A DNA stretch of 64,000 nt from Pseudomonadota bacterium (GTDB lineage Bacteria > Myxococcota_A > UBA9160 > SZUA-336), in the NCBI GenBank assembly GCA_003247575.1, contig QJZC01000050.1:1-64000 (forward strand), in the 5' to 3' direction. Below are positions 43,344 to 50,923 of this stretch, one piece after another (the stretch's first letter is position 1; each line of letters starts with the position of its first letter). The notes below the pieces were generated by a model. It saw only the letters and a program-made list of their open reading frames with translations. It searched no databases and was not told the origin of the DNA. The translations under genes and the position numbers were made by a program.

Positions 43344-44332
43344 GCGTCGCACCGGTGGTCAGCGAAGAAACGGGGGCGCTCGGAGCGAATCGCTTCGGGT
43401 ATCAAAAGTTTGCTCTCGGTAGCTTCTCGTTCGAGCGGGACGAATACTTCGCGCACATCGCCTGGAGCCATGGCACCCACACGATGGATGTGGGGGACTT
43501 CTTGCGCGCCCTGATGCGGGACGTCGCCTGGGGGTTTTTCTACGGCTACGTCCACTTCGACTCGGTCTTCGGAACCTGCAATCACTACGGGACGGTCGAT
43601 GTCTTCGCTGGCACGTACAACAGCAACTACAAGCGCGCGGGTGTGGATGAGCTGCAGAACCACCCCACCGACCGAGTGGGCGCGACCTTCGTCGCGATGA
43701 TCGAGGACTGGACCAACGAGGGCTTCGATCCCTTTGCGGCACCGATGGAGACGGGGTCCCCCTATGGGCCGAACCGCGGCTCGAACCTGGAGGCGGTGCG
43801 GCGAGCCCGGTCTACTGCGACGCGTTGTGTCGGGCTCGATGGGGACGCGCCGCTTCGGACGGACGGGTCTGGTTATCCGGTGAATCGCGCGTTTGCGGAT
43901 GTCGATCAGAGCGAGCCCGAGGTCCACGCGGAGCCCGGCTTCGAGGACCGCGTGCACGCCTTCAACCTGTTCGCCTATCTCTCGCGCTCCGACGTCACCT
44001 GGAATCCATCCTTTACCTCTGTCGTGAAGCACAGCTTCATGTGTCCGACCACGGAAGAGCACATCCTGCCGATCGTGCACGGGAACGACCGGGTGGAGTG
44101 GTTCTTCCAGCTCTCGGATGAGATTCACTGGGACATCTCTACGCGCGATACCGCGGAGCCGCGCTCGCGGGTGATCATGAAGCCGGGGGACATGGCGGCG
44201 ATGCCCGCAGATTGCCGGCATCAGGGATTCGCTCCCAAGCGTGCGATGCTCCTCGTCTGGGAGAACGGCTCGCCGAAGATCGTCGACGAGATCTCCTCCG
44301 GTCAGGCGCCCGTGAATCCAGTGGACTTCTGA
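43340..44332 (+). CDS. hapD: HapD, hydroquinone 1,2-dioxygenase large subunit
   Basis: 330 aa, the cupin-like large subunit of the two-component hydroquinone dioxygenase. Strong family stretches: ALMRDVAWGFFYGYVHFDSV, VFGTCNHYGTVDVFAGTYNS, DDWTNEGFDPFAAP-like segment, FNLFAYLSRSDVTWNPS, and CPTTEEHILPIVHGNDRVEW followed by MPADCRHQGF. Candidate iron ligands are the His and acidic residues in HGNDRVEWF and CRHQGF (assignment by inference). ATG 43340 overlaps the hapC stop. Confidence 0.9.
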   Translation: MSVAPVVSEETGALGANRFGYQKFALGSFSFERDEYFAHIAWSHGTHTMDVGDFLRALMRDVAWGFFYGYVHFDSVFGTCNHYGTVDVFAGTYNSNYKRAGVDELQNHPTDRVGATFVAMIEDWTNEGFDPFAAPMETGSPYGPNRGSNLEAVRRARSTATRCVGLDGDAPLRTDGSGYPVNRAFADVDQSEPEVHAEPGFEDRVHAFNLFAYLSRSDVTWNPSFTSVVKHSFMCPTTEEHILPIVHGNDRVEWFFQLSDEIHWDISTRDTAEPRSRVIMKPGDMAAMPADCRHQGFAPKRAMLLVWENGSPKIVDEISSGQAPVNPVDF

Positions 44333-44336
44333 AGTC

Positions 44337-45800
44337 GTGGAGACTCGTCTGTTCATCGGGGGAGAGTTCGTACCCGCGCGTAGCGGCGAAACCCTACCCG
44401 TCAGGAATCCGCACGACGGAAGCGAGCTGGGACATGTGGCGATGGCTGCCGGTGACGATGTGGAGGATGCGGTCGCGGCAGCGCGAGCAGCACTTCCCGC
44501 CTGGAGATCGACGTCGGCGTCCGAGCGGGGCCGCCTGCTCTTGGCGCTGGCTGATGCGATCGAGGCTCGATCCGATGAGCTGGCCCGGCTCGAGAGTCTG
44601 GATACGGGACACCCGATCCGGGACACGATCGGTCTCGACGTTCCGCGCACCGCAGCCACGTTTCGCTACTTCGGCGGTATTGCGGACAAGGTGGAGGGGC
44701 GCGTGATCCCGGTGGATCCGGGCTTTCTGAACTATGTCGTGCCCGAGCCCGTCGGCATCGTGGGGCAGATCGTTCCCTGGAACTTTCCGATCATGTTCAC
44801 CAGCTGGAAGCTGGCTCCTGCGCTGGCTGCGGGGAATTGCGTTCTGCTCAAACCCTCGGAGCTGACTCCACTATCGAGTCTGCGTATGGCGGAGCTGATG
44901 GCGGAGGTGGGCTTTCCGCCCGGTGTCGTCAACGTGCTACCCGGTGACGGCAAGGACGCGGGTAGCGCGATCGTCGACCACCCCGAGATCGCCAAGATTG
45001 CCTTCACGGGCTCGACCGCCGTGGGGGCGGAGGTTGCGGCCCGAAGCGGCGCCCGGCTGAAGGGCGTGCAGCTCGAGCTCGGCGGCAAGGGAGCGAACAT
45101 CGTCTTCGAGGATGCCGATCTGCGTGCTGCGGTGAACGGAGCGGCCTTCGCGATCTTCCACAACCAAGGGCAGGCTTGCATCGCGGGATCGCGCATCCTT
45201 CTGCACGAGTCGATCGCACGTGAGTTCCTGGATTCCTTTCTCGAGCTCGCAGGATCTATCCGCGTGGGCGACCCGCTTTCATCGAGCACGGAGATGGGTC
45301 CGCTCACCTCGGCGGAGCATCGGGATCGTGTGCTGCGCTACACCGAGATCGCGCGTCAGGAAGGTGGCGAGGTGCTTCTGGGAGGCTCGCGTCCGCGGGA
45401 TCCCGCTCTCTCGGCGGGCTACTACGTCGAGCCCACGGTCGTTCGCTGTGCTCCGGACGCGCGAGTCGCGCAGGAAGAGGTCTTCGGTCCATTCGCGAGC
45501 GTGCTGATTTTTCGCGACGAAGCGGAGGCGATCGCGCTGGCGAACGCAACGCCCTATGGCCTCGGGAGTGGGCTCTGGACGCGGGACCTTCGGCGCGCGC
45601 ACCGTGTCGCGGAACAGATTCGAGCGGGGATGGTCTGGGTCAACTGCTACAAGCGCGTGCATCCCGGATCACCGTTCGGGGGCATCGGTGCCAGCGGCGT
45701 GGGTCGGGAGATGGGGTTCGATGCGATGCGCGAGTACACCGAGACGCGCTCGGTCTGGATCAACATTGATGCGGCCCTCCCGGCGTACTATCCGCGTTGA
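44337..45800 (+). CDS. hapE: HapE, 4-hydroxymuconic semialdehyde dehydrogenase
   Basis: 487 aa aldehyde dehydrogenase, GTG start 4 bp after hapD. NAD-binding and catalytic motifs: PWNFPIMFTSWKLAPALAAG, FTGSTAVG, LELGGKGANIV (general-base Glu) and FHNQGQACIAGSR (nucleophile Cys). Any ALDH name is non-specific by itself; position between hydroquinone dioxygenase and the 3-oxoadipate and maleylacetate genes makes the HapE role, oxidising 4-hydroxymuconic semialdehyde to maleylacetate, the best call. The stop overlaps the TTG start of pcaI. Confidence 0.85.
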   Translation: METRLFIGGEFVPARSGETLPVRNPHDGSELGHVAMAAGDDVEDAVAAARAALPAWRSTSASERGRLLLALADAIEARSDELARLESLDTGHPIRDTIGLDVPRTAATFRYFGGIADKVEGRVIPVDPGFLNYVVPEPVGIVGQIVPWNFPIMFTSWKLAPALAAGNCVLLKPSELTPLSSLRMAELMAEVGFPPGVVNVLPGDGKDAGSAIVDHPEIAKIAFTGSTAVGAEVAARSGARLKGVQLELGGKGANIVFEDADLRAAVNGAAFAIFHNQGQACIAGSRILLHESIAREFLDSFLELAGSIRVGDPLSSSTEMGPLTSAEHRDRVLRYTEIARQEGGEVLLGGSRPRDPALSAGYYVEPTVVRCAPDARVAQEEVFGPFASVLIFRDEAEAIALANATPYGLGSGLWTRDLRRAHRVAEQIRAGMVWVNCYKRVHPGSPFGGIGASGVGREMGFDAMREYTETRSVWINIDAALPAYYPR

Positions 45801-46510
45801 GGTCGCCGGGTGTGTCGTCGAAGGTCGTAGCGGACGTGGAGGCGGCGGTTGGTGGGATCGAGTCGGGATCGACGATCCTGATCGGTGGCTTCGGCAGTGC
45901 CGGACTTCCGAGTGAGCTGATCGATGCACTGATTGCCAACGGCGCTTCGGATCTCACGATCGTGAGCAACAATGCAGGGAACGGGGAGCAGGGCATTGCA
46001 GCCCTGCTGCAGGCCCGGAGAGTGCGCAAGATCCTCTGTTCGTTCCCGCGTCAGTCCGACTCCTTCGTGTTCGACGCGCTGTACCGGGCCGGGGAGATCG
46101 AGCTCGAGCTGGTTCCCCAGGGGACGCTCGCGGAGCGGATCCGGGCCGCCGGAGCCGGCATCGGTGCCTTCTATACGCAAACGGGCTTCGGGACGCGACT
46201 CGCGCAGGGCAAGGAGTCTCGCATCATCGACGGAAAGGGCCATCTGCTCGAGCACCCGATCCATGCGGACTTTGCCTTGATTCGCGCAGAGCTGGCGGAT
46301 CCGCTGGGAAATCTGACCTACCGGAAGAGCGCGAGGAACTTCGGTCCGGTCATGGCCACGGCCGCTCGCTGCACCATCGCCCAGGTGTCCCGCGTGGTAG
46401 GCATTGGAGAGCTGGATCCCGAGGCGATCGTGACTCCGGGAATCTTCGTGAGGCGGGTCGTATGCACGCGCGGGCGCAGGCAGGCTGGGTGGACGGAGAG
46501 CGCGGCATGA
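45797..46510 (+). CDS. pcaI: 3-oxoadipate CoA-transferase subunit A
   Basis: 237 aa, TTG start overlapping the hapE stop (TTGA). It moves CoA from succinyl-CoA to 3-oxoadipate with its B partner. Family I CoA-transferase signature: ILIGGFGSAGLPSELIDALI, then SNNAGNGEQGIAALL and GTLAERIRAAGAGIGAFYT; the closing GELDPEAIVTPGIFVRRVV is typical for alpha subunits. Succinyl-CoA:acetoacetate transferase is a close relative, but operon context points to 3-oxoadipate. Confidence 0.9.
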   Translation: MRSPGVSSKVVADVEAAVGGIESGSTILIGGFGSAGLPSELIDALIANGASDLTIVSNNAGNGEQGIAALLQARRVRKILCSFPRQSDSFVFDALYRAGEIELELVPQGTLAERIRAAGAGIGAFYTQTGFGTRLAQGKESRIIDGKGHLLEHPIHADFALIRAELADPLGNLTYRKSARNFGPVMATAARCTIAQVSRVVGIGELDPEAIVTPGIFVRRVVCTRGRRQAGWTESAA

Positions 46511-47175
46511 CGTCGCTGGGACTACGCCGCGATCGCAGCGCGATGGCCGCTCGCGTGGCTCGGGACATCCCCAACGGCAGCTACGTAAATCTGGGGATTG
46601 GCCTGCCGACGCGAATCGCCGAGCATCTGAATCCCGAGCGTGGCGTCGTGCTCCACAGCGAGAACGGCATCCTCGGAATGGGGCCCCCTCCCGAGCCGGG
46701 AAACGCGGATCCGGATCTGATCAACGCGGGCAAGGAGCCGATCACGTTGATGCGTGGCGGCTCGTTCTTCGATCATGCTCTGTCCTTCAGCATGATCCGA
46801 GGGGGGCATCTCGACATCTGCGTGCTCGGCGCGTTCCAGGTCTCCATCGCTGGAGATCTGGCCAACTGGCACGCGGGAGCCGAGGACGCGATCCCAGCCG
46901 TGGGTGGGGCGATGGATCTCGCGATCGGCGCGCGCAGGGTCTTCGTTCTGACCGAGCACCTGACGCGCGCTGGCGAGAGCAAGCTCGTCGAGAAGTGCAC
47001 GTATCCGCTGACCGCTGCGGGTTGCGTCGATCGCATCTACACCGATCTCGCGGTGATCGATGTGACCCCGGAGGGGCTCGTCGTGCGCGAGATCGTGCAG
47101 GGGTGGACGCTCGGGGAGCTCTGTCGGATCTCTCGCTTGAAGCTCCGCGGAAACCCTGTCGAGGTCGCACCGTGA
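46507..47175 (+). CDS. pcaJ: 3-oxoadipate CoA-transferase subunit B
   Basis: 222 aa from ATG 46507, which overlaps the pcaI stop; a longer frame exists inside pcaI but is not conserved. It carries the catalytic Glu in VLHSENGILGMGP, with GIGLPTRIAEHL before and GGHLDICVLGAFQVS after, all standard for the beta subunit. Coupled with pcaI for stoichiometric assembly. Its stop overlaps the GTG of hapF. Confidence 0.91.
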   Translation: MTSLGLRRDRSAMAARVARDIPNGSYVNLGIGLPTRIAEHLNPERGVVLHSENGILGMGPPPEPGNADPDLINAGKEPITLMRGGSFFDHALSFSMIRGGHLDICVLGAFQVSIAGDLANWHAGAEDAIPAVGGAMDLAIGARRVFVLTEHLTRAGESKLVEKCTYPLTAAGCVDRIYTDLAVIDVTPEGLVVREIVQGWTLGELCRISRLKLRGNPVEVAP

Positions 47176-48230
47176 CGCGCTTCGTCGCCGAGCTCAGAAT
47201 GCCGCGCGTCGTGTTCGGGGGCGGTTGCAGGCGCGAGCTTCCCCTCGAGGTGGACCGGCTCGGCGGCGAGCGAGCCTATGTACTCGGGTCTCCGGAGCAG
47301 CGCGACCAGCTGGAGGAGTGTCTCGAGCTGCTGGCCGAGCGGGGGGCCGGCGTGCTCGATCGCGCGCAGATGCACGTGCCGCGTGAGTGCGTGGTCGCCG
47401 CGCGATCGGAGATCGAGCAGGCGCGTGCCGACGTGCTGGTGGCCGTCGGTGGGGGGTCTGCGATCGGGTTGGCGAAGGCGCTGGCGCTCGAGACCCGGCT
47501 TCCGATCATCGCGCTTCCTACCACGTATGCCGGATCGGAGATGACCCCGATTCACGGGATCACCGAAGCCGGTCGCAAGCGAACCGGCCGAGATCCGATC
47601 GTTCTCCCGCGTACGGTGATCTACGACCCAGAGCTGACGTTCGCGCTGCCGCTCCCGCTGTCGGCCGCCAGCGGCATGAACGCGATCGCACATGCGGTCG
47701 AGGGCTTGTACGCGCCCGGAGTGGATCCGGTGACCTGTTTGATGGCAGAGGCGGGAATCCGCGCGTTTGCAGCCGGACTTCCACGAGTCGTCGCCTTGGC
47801 ACAGGATGCCGACGCGCGTGCAGAGTGTCTCTACGGCGCTTGGTTGTGCGGGAGCGTTCTGGGATCGGCGACCTTGGGGCTGCACCACAAACTTTGTCAT
47901 ACGCTCGGCGGTAGCTTCGGACTGCCGCATGCCGAGACGCACTGTGTCGTGTTGCCGCACGCGTGCGCGTACAACTACGAGGCGGCACGCGGAGCGATGG
48001 CGCAGGTCGAGCGCGCGCTCGATGCTCGGTACGCGCCACGGGGGCTGTTCGAGCTGGCCTGCAGGCTCAAGGCACCGACCTCGCTGTCGGACCTCGGGAT
48101 GGAGCTGGCGGACGTGGATCACGCGCTGGACCTCGCCCTGCAGGACGCCTATCCGAATCCGCGCCCGCTGGAGCGCGAAGGCCTCCGCGAGCTGCTGCAG
48201 AACGCGATCCAAGGGGTCGCGCCGTCGTAG
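47172..48230 (+). CDS. hapF: HapF, maleylacetate reductase
   Basis: 352 aa, iron-alcohol-dehydrogenase superfamily, GTG start overlapping pcaJ. It reduces maleylacetate to 3-oxoadipate with NAD(P)H. Nucleotide-binding GGGSAIGLAKALALE, substrate/cofactor stretch PTTYAGSEMTPIHGIT, and the His-rich LHHKLCHTLGGSFGLPHAET and VVLPHACAYN are characteristic of maleylacetate reductases. It links two inputs here: maleylacetate from HapE and from the hydroxyquinol dioxygenase at 32.9 kb. Confidence 0.93.
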   Translation: MTRFVAELRMPRVVFGGGCRRELPLEVDRLGGERAYVLGSPEQRDQLEECLELLAERGAGVLDRAQMHVPRECVVAARSEIEQARADVLVAVGGGSAIGLAKALALETRLPIIALPTTYAGSEMTPIHGITEAGRKRTGRDPIVLPRTVIYDPELTFALPLPLSAASGMNAIAHAVEGLYAPGVDPVTCLMAEAGIRAFAAGLPRVVALAQDADARAECLYGAWLCGSVLGSATLGLHHKLCHTLGGSFGLPHAETHCVVLPHACAYNYEAARGAMAQVERALDARYAPRGLFELACRLKAPTSLSDLGMELADVDHALDLALQDAYPNPRPLEREGLRELLQNAIQGVAPS

Positions 48231-48317
48231 CGCCCGCGCCGCTCCGACGGACTCGGGGCGCCACCGGATCGAGGATCTCCGGGAGGGATCGCGGAACGCC
48301 AGGGGGGGATGAAGCCA

Positions 48318-49523
48318 ATGTCGGAAGCCTATGTCTGCGAGGGTGTGCGGACGCCCTTCGGTCGCTACGGCGGTGCCCTGGCACAGGTACGCACCGACGA
48401 GCTCGCGGCACTGCCGCTGCGCGAGCTCATGCGGCGGCGGCCCGCGCTCGACTGGCAGGCGCTCGACGACGTCGTGCTCGGCTGCGCGAACCAGGCGGGC
48501 GAGGACAATCGCAACGTCGCGCGCATGTCTCTGCTGCTGGCTGGGCTTCCTGTCGAGGTGCCGGGTGTCACCTTGAATCGTCTGTGCGGGTCCGGCATGG
48601 ACGCCGTGATCATGGCCGCGCGTGCAGTCCGAGCGAATTCCGCCGACCTCGTGCTGGCCGGTGGAGTCGAGAGCATGTCCCGGGCCCCGTTCGTACTGGG
48701 CAAGGCCGAGACGGCGTTCGGGCGGGACTGTAGGCTCCAGGATACGACGCTCGGCTGGCGCTTCATCAACCCGCGCATGCAGGCAACCTACGGAACCGAC
48801 TCCATGGCGGAGACCGCTGAGAATGTGGCGGCGGAGTTCGGAGTGACGCGTCAGGCTCAGGACGCGTTCGCGCTGCGCAGTCAGGCACGCTGCGCCCAGG
48901 CGGAGGCGGCGGGTCGCTTCTCGGCCGAGCGCATGTTCGTAGAGGTGCCGCGACGTCGCGGCGCGTCCGTTCGCGTCGAGGTAGACGAGCACCCGCGCCC
49001 AGAGACCTCGATGGAGGATCTGGCTGCGCTCCGGCCAATCGTTTCCGAGCGGGGGAGCATCACTGCCGGAAACGCATCTGGGATCAACGACGGTGCCTGT
49101 GCGTTGCTGATCGCATCGGAGTCCGCCGTGAGGCGTCATGGCCTGAATCCGCTCGCGCGTGTGGTCGCGGAGTCGTCGGCAGGAGTCCTTCCTCGCATCA
49201 TGGGGATGGGGCCGGTGCCGGCGACCCGGCGCGCGCTGGCGCGCGCATCGCTCAAGCTCGACCAGATGGACGTGATCGAGCTCAACGAGGCCTTCGCTGC
49301 GCAGTCTCTCGCCGTCGTGCGCGAGCTCGGATTGCCGGATGATGCCCCTCACGTCAATCCGAATGGAGGCGCGATTGCACTGGGGCATCCACTGGGAGCG
49401 TCGGGCGCGCGGCTCGTTCTGACTGCCGCGCTGGAGCTCGAGCGCCGCACGGCGCGCTACGCACTCTGCACGATGTGCATCGGCGTCGGGCAGGGCATCG
49501 CGCTGATCCTCGCGCGCCCCTGA
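48318..49523 (+). CDS. pcaF: PcaF, 3-oxoadipyl-CoA thiolase
   Basis: 401 aa from ATG 48318, the usual PcaF length; ATG 48309 directly abuts the G-rich ribosome site and would be too close. It cleaves 3-oxoadipyl-CoA to succinyl-CoA and acetyl-CoA. Thiolase signatures: nucleophile Cys in LNRLCGSGMDAVIMAAR, GGVESMSRAP, NPNGGAIALGHPLGASGARL and the C-terminal Cys in CTMCIGVGQGIALI. Last gene of the hap operon and the terminal step of the pathway. Confidence 0.94.
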   Translation: MSEAYVCEGVRTPFGRYGGALAQVRTDELAALPLRELMRRRPALDWQALDDVVLGCANQAGEDNRNVARMSLLLAGLPVEVPGVTLNRLCGSGMDAVIMAARAVRANSADLVLAGGVESMSRAPFVLGKAETAFGRDCRLQDTTLGWRFINPRMQATYGTDSMAETAENVAAEFGVTRQAQDAFALRSQARCAQAEAAGRFSAERMFVEVPRRRGASVRVEVDEHPRPETSMEDLAALRPIVSERGSITAGNASGINDGACALLIASESAVRRHGLNPLARVVAESSAGVLPRIMGMGPVPATRRALARASLKLDQMDVIELNEAFAAQSLAVVRELGLPDDAPHVNPNGGAIALGHPLGASGARLVLTAALELERRTARYALCTMCIGVGQGIALILARP

Positions 49524-49707
49524 CCCGCGACGGTCCTGCCCGCACGCGCCTAGGGCTGATATGATCCTGTCCTGGCTATAGGGCTCCGCACTGCTGCAGC
49601 GGCTTCAGGGTGCACCATCGAGACCTCGAATCACACAGAGCTGGAGAGCTTCAGGAGTCATCCGGGCGGGCGACGTCGTTCGGGCGGAGCCCTCGGATGT
49701 CCAACCG

Positions 49708-50262
49708 ATGACCAGCTCTAGGGCCTCTCTCGGGGCGGCGGTCATCGCGGGGGTCTGCACGATTCTCGCCTCGATCGTGCCGGCGTTGCTTGCTCGGTTC
49801 GATGTGGGACCCGTGCGGGACTACGTGTGCGGTCCCGGTCCTTCGCCGATGTTGCGGTCAGCTGACCAGGGTGGCGCATCCGAACTCCTCGCGGCAGTCG
49901 CGCGAGAGGAGCGGTCCCCCGACCGCTCGGTTGGCGCACCCGCCGATTCTGCGCCAGAACTGGCTGTTCCTGCCTCCCTGGACCAGCTCACAGGAATCAA
50001 GGACGGGAGCATTCATTCGGTTCTCGGCGGGCAGGTTCGGATCAAGGTCGCGAGGACGTATCGCGATGCTGTCGGAGAGGCGGCAGCGACGATCTTCGTC
50101 GAGTTTCGAGATCGATCCAAGCCAGGGCGTACGGGAACCGTTCGAACCGACCGTCCCTATGCGTTCGAGTATCGGGACGAGGAGTACGAGGTCCGGGCGA
50201 CGCGAATCGCAGTCTCCGACCGCGAGCTAGATGCCCGTATCTTCCGCCTGCCCCGCCCCTGA
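49708..50262 (+). CDS. Hypothetical membrane-anchored protein
   Basis: 184 aa. A hydrophobic N terminus (AAVIAGVCTILASIVPALLA, residues about 10-29) is a signal anchor. The remainder has a Pro/Ser/Ala-rich linker and a C-terminal beta-rich domain (HSVLGGQVRIKVARTYRDAV, then FEYRDEEYEVRATRI). I do not recognise a family. It lies alone, 184 bp after pcaF and followed by a 660-bp non-coding region. Confidence 0.5.
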   Translation: MTSSRASLGAAVIAGVCTILASIVPALLARFDVGPVRDYVCGPGPSPMLRSADQGGASELLAAVAREERSPDRSVGAPADSAPELAVPASLDQLTGIKDGSIHSVLGGQVRIKVARTYRDAVGEAAATIFVEFRDRSKPGRTGTVRTDRPYAFEYRDEEYEVRATRIAVSDRELDARIFRLPRP

Positions 50263-50539
50263 CTGTCACCGCTCAGAGCACTCACTGTTGCGAATTCGCG
50301 AGCGTTGAAAGAGTTGTCGAGTCCTGGATGATAGCCGGAAACTTATTATTTCTGATTTCTATATGTTTCTTGTGCACGTTATCTGGAACGGTGGATATGT
50401 GTCAGGTTGTCTTGCGTGTTTGCGGAACGAATCGCCTGGCTGCGACATCGCCGTCATGTTTGTGTTTTATCTATCCTTAACCTCCGCGGTCGCGCCCAAC
50501 ATGGCACTTGCTCGTTGATTCGCGGTGGATTGTGTAGAC

Positions 50540-50725
50540 TTCTGCCGTTGCGCTATACGCGGTTTGAGCCCGAAACAGGGATTCATCCCCATTCGCCCTG
50601 TCGGGAGATACGATCGAGCGGGAGATTCGTCGAGCAACTCTGGAATCCATGCTCGAGACCAAGGGTGCGCAATCCTGAACGTGCGCCCGGATTCAGTTGC
50701 GAATCCGGGCGCTTTCTTCTTCTTT
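50540..50725 (+). ncRNA. Candidate small RNA ending in a strong intrinsic terminator
   Basis: A transcript starting near 50560, for instance from TATACG at 50555-50560, would run about 150-180 nt and end at the terminator at 50683-50725. It contains further short complementary segments (for example CGAGCGGGAGATTCGTCGAGC region) and no start codon with a ribosome site. It does not match 6S RNA, tmRNA, RNase P or SRP in any landmark I can see. The 5' end is a guess. Confidence 0.3.
50683..50725 (+). terminator. Intrinsic terminator, 12-bp perfect stem plus T-rich tail
   Basis: GCGCCCGGATTC and GAATCCGGGCGC pair perfectly around a 6-nt loop (AGTTGC), followed by TTTCTTCTTCTTT. It is the best Rho-independent terminator in the window and has no coding gene in the 420 bp before it. 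Confidence 0.9.
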
Positions 50726-50923
50726 GTGAATATCGCGGGAGCAGGGGGTTAGAACCCCGTTCCCTGTAAGTTCCCTGGCCGTACCCCTTACGGACCGAGG
50801 CGGATCCAAGTATCGTCGCGCTGCATCTATCCGTCATCCGCGTTGCGGACGCTGGTTGGGCGTGTGCGGATATTGAATGCGAAGACTCTTGTGAATGAGT
50901 TCAATTGTTACAGGGGATACTCA

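Larger units (their letters stand above)
50263..50923. other. 661-bp non-coding region upstream of the multihaem fusion gene
   Basis: No gene is supported here. It contains an AT-rich stretch (50340-50400), a GCGCTATACGC palindrome (50550-50560), a strong intrinsic terminator (50683-50725) and a 14-bp GGGGTTAGAACCCC hairpin (50745-50758). The terminator is 420 bp from the nearest upstream stop codon, so it more likely ends a non-coding RNA than the hypothetical gene. Bases 50726-50911 then carry the fusion gene's promoter and leader. Confidence 0.6.

Noticed and set aside
47037..49388. 783-aa minus-strand open frame opposite hapF and pcaF
   Set aside because: It is antisense to well-conserved genes and rich in Arg, His and Gly as expected for shadows in high-GC coding DNA.
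50745..50758. GGGGTTAGAACCCC as a tRNA T-arm
   Set aside because: No acceptor, D- or anticodon arm can be drawn around it on either strand, and no CCA end.
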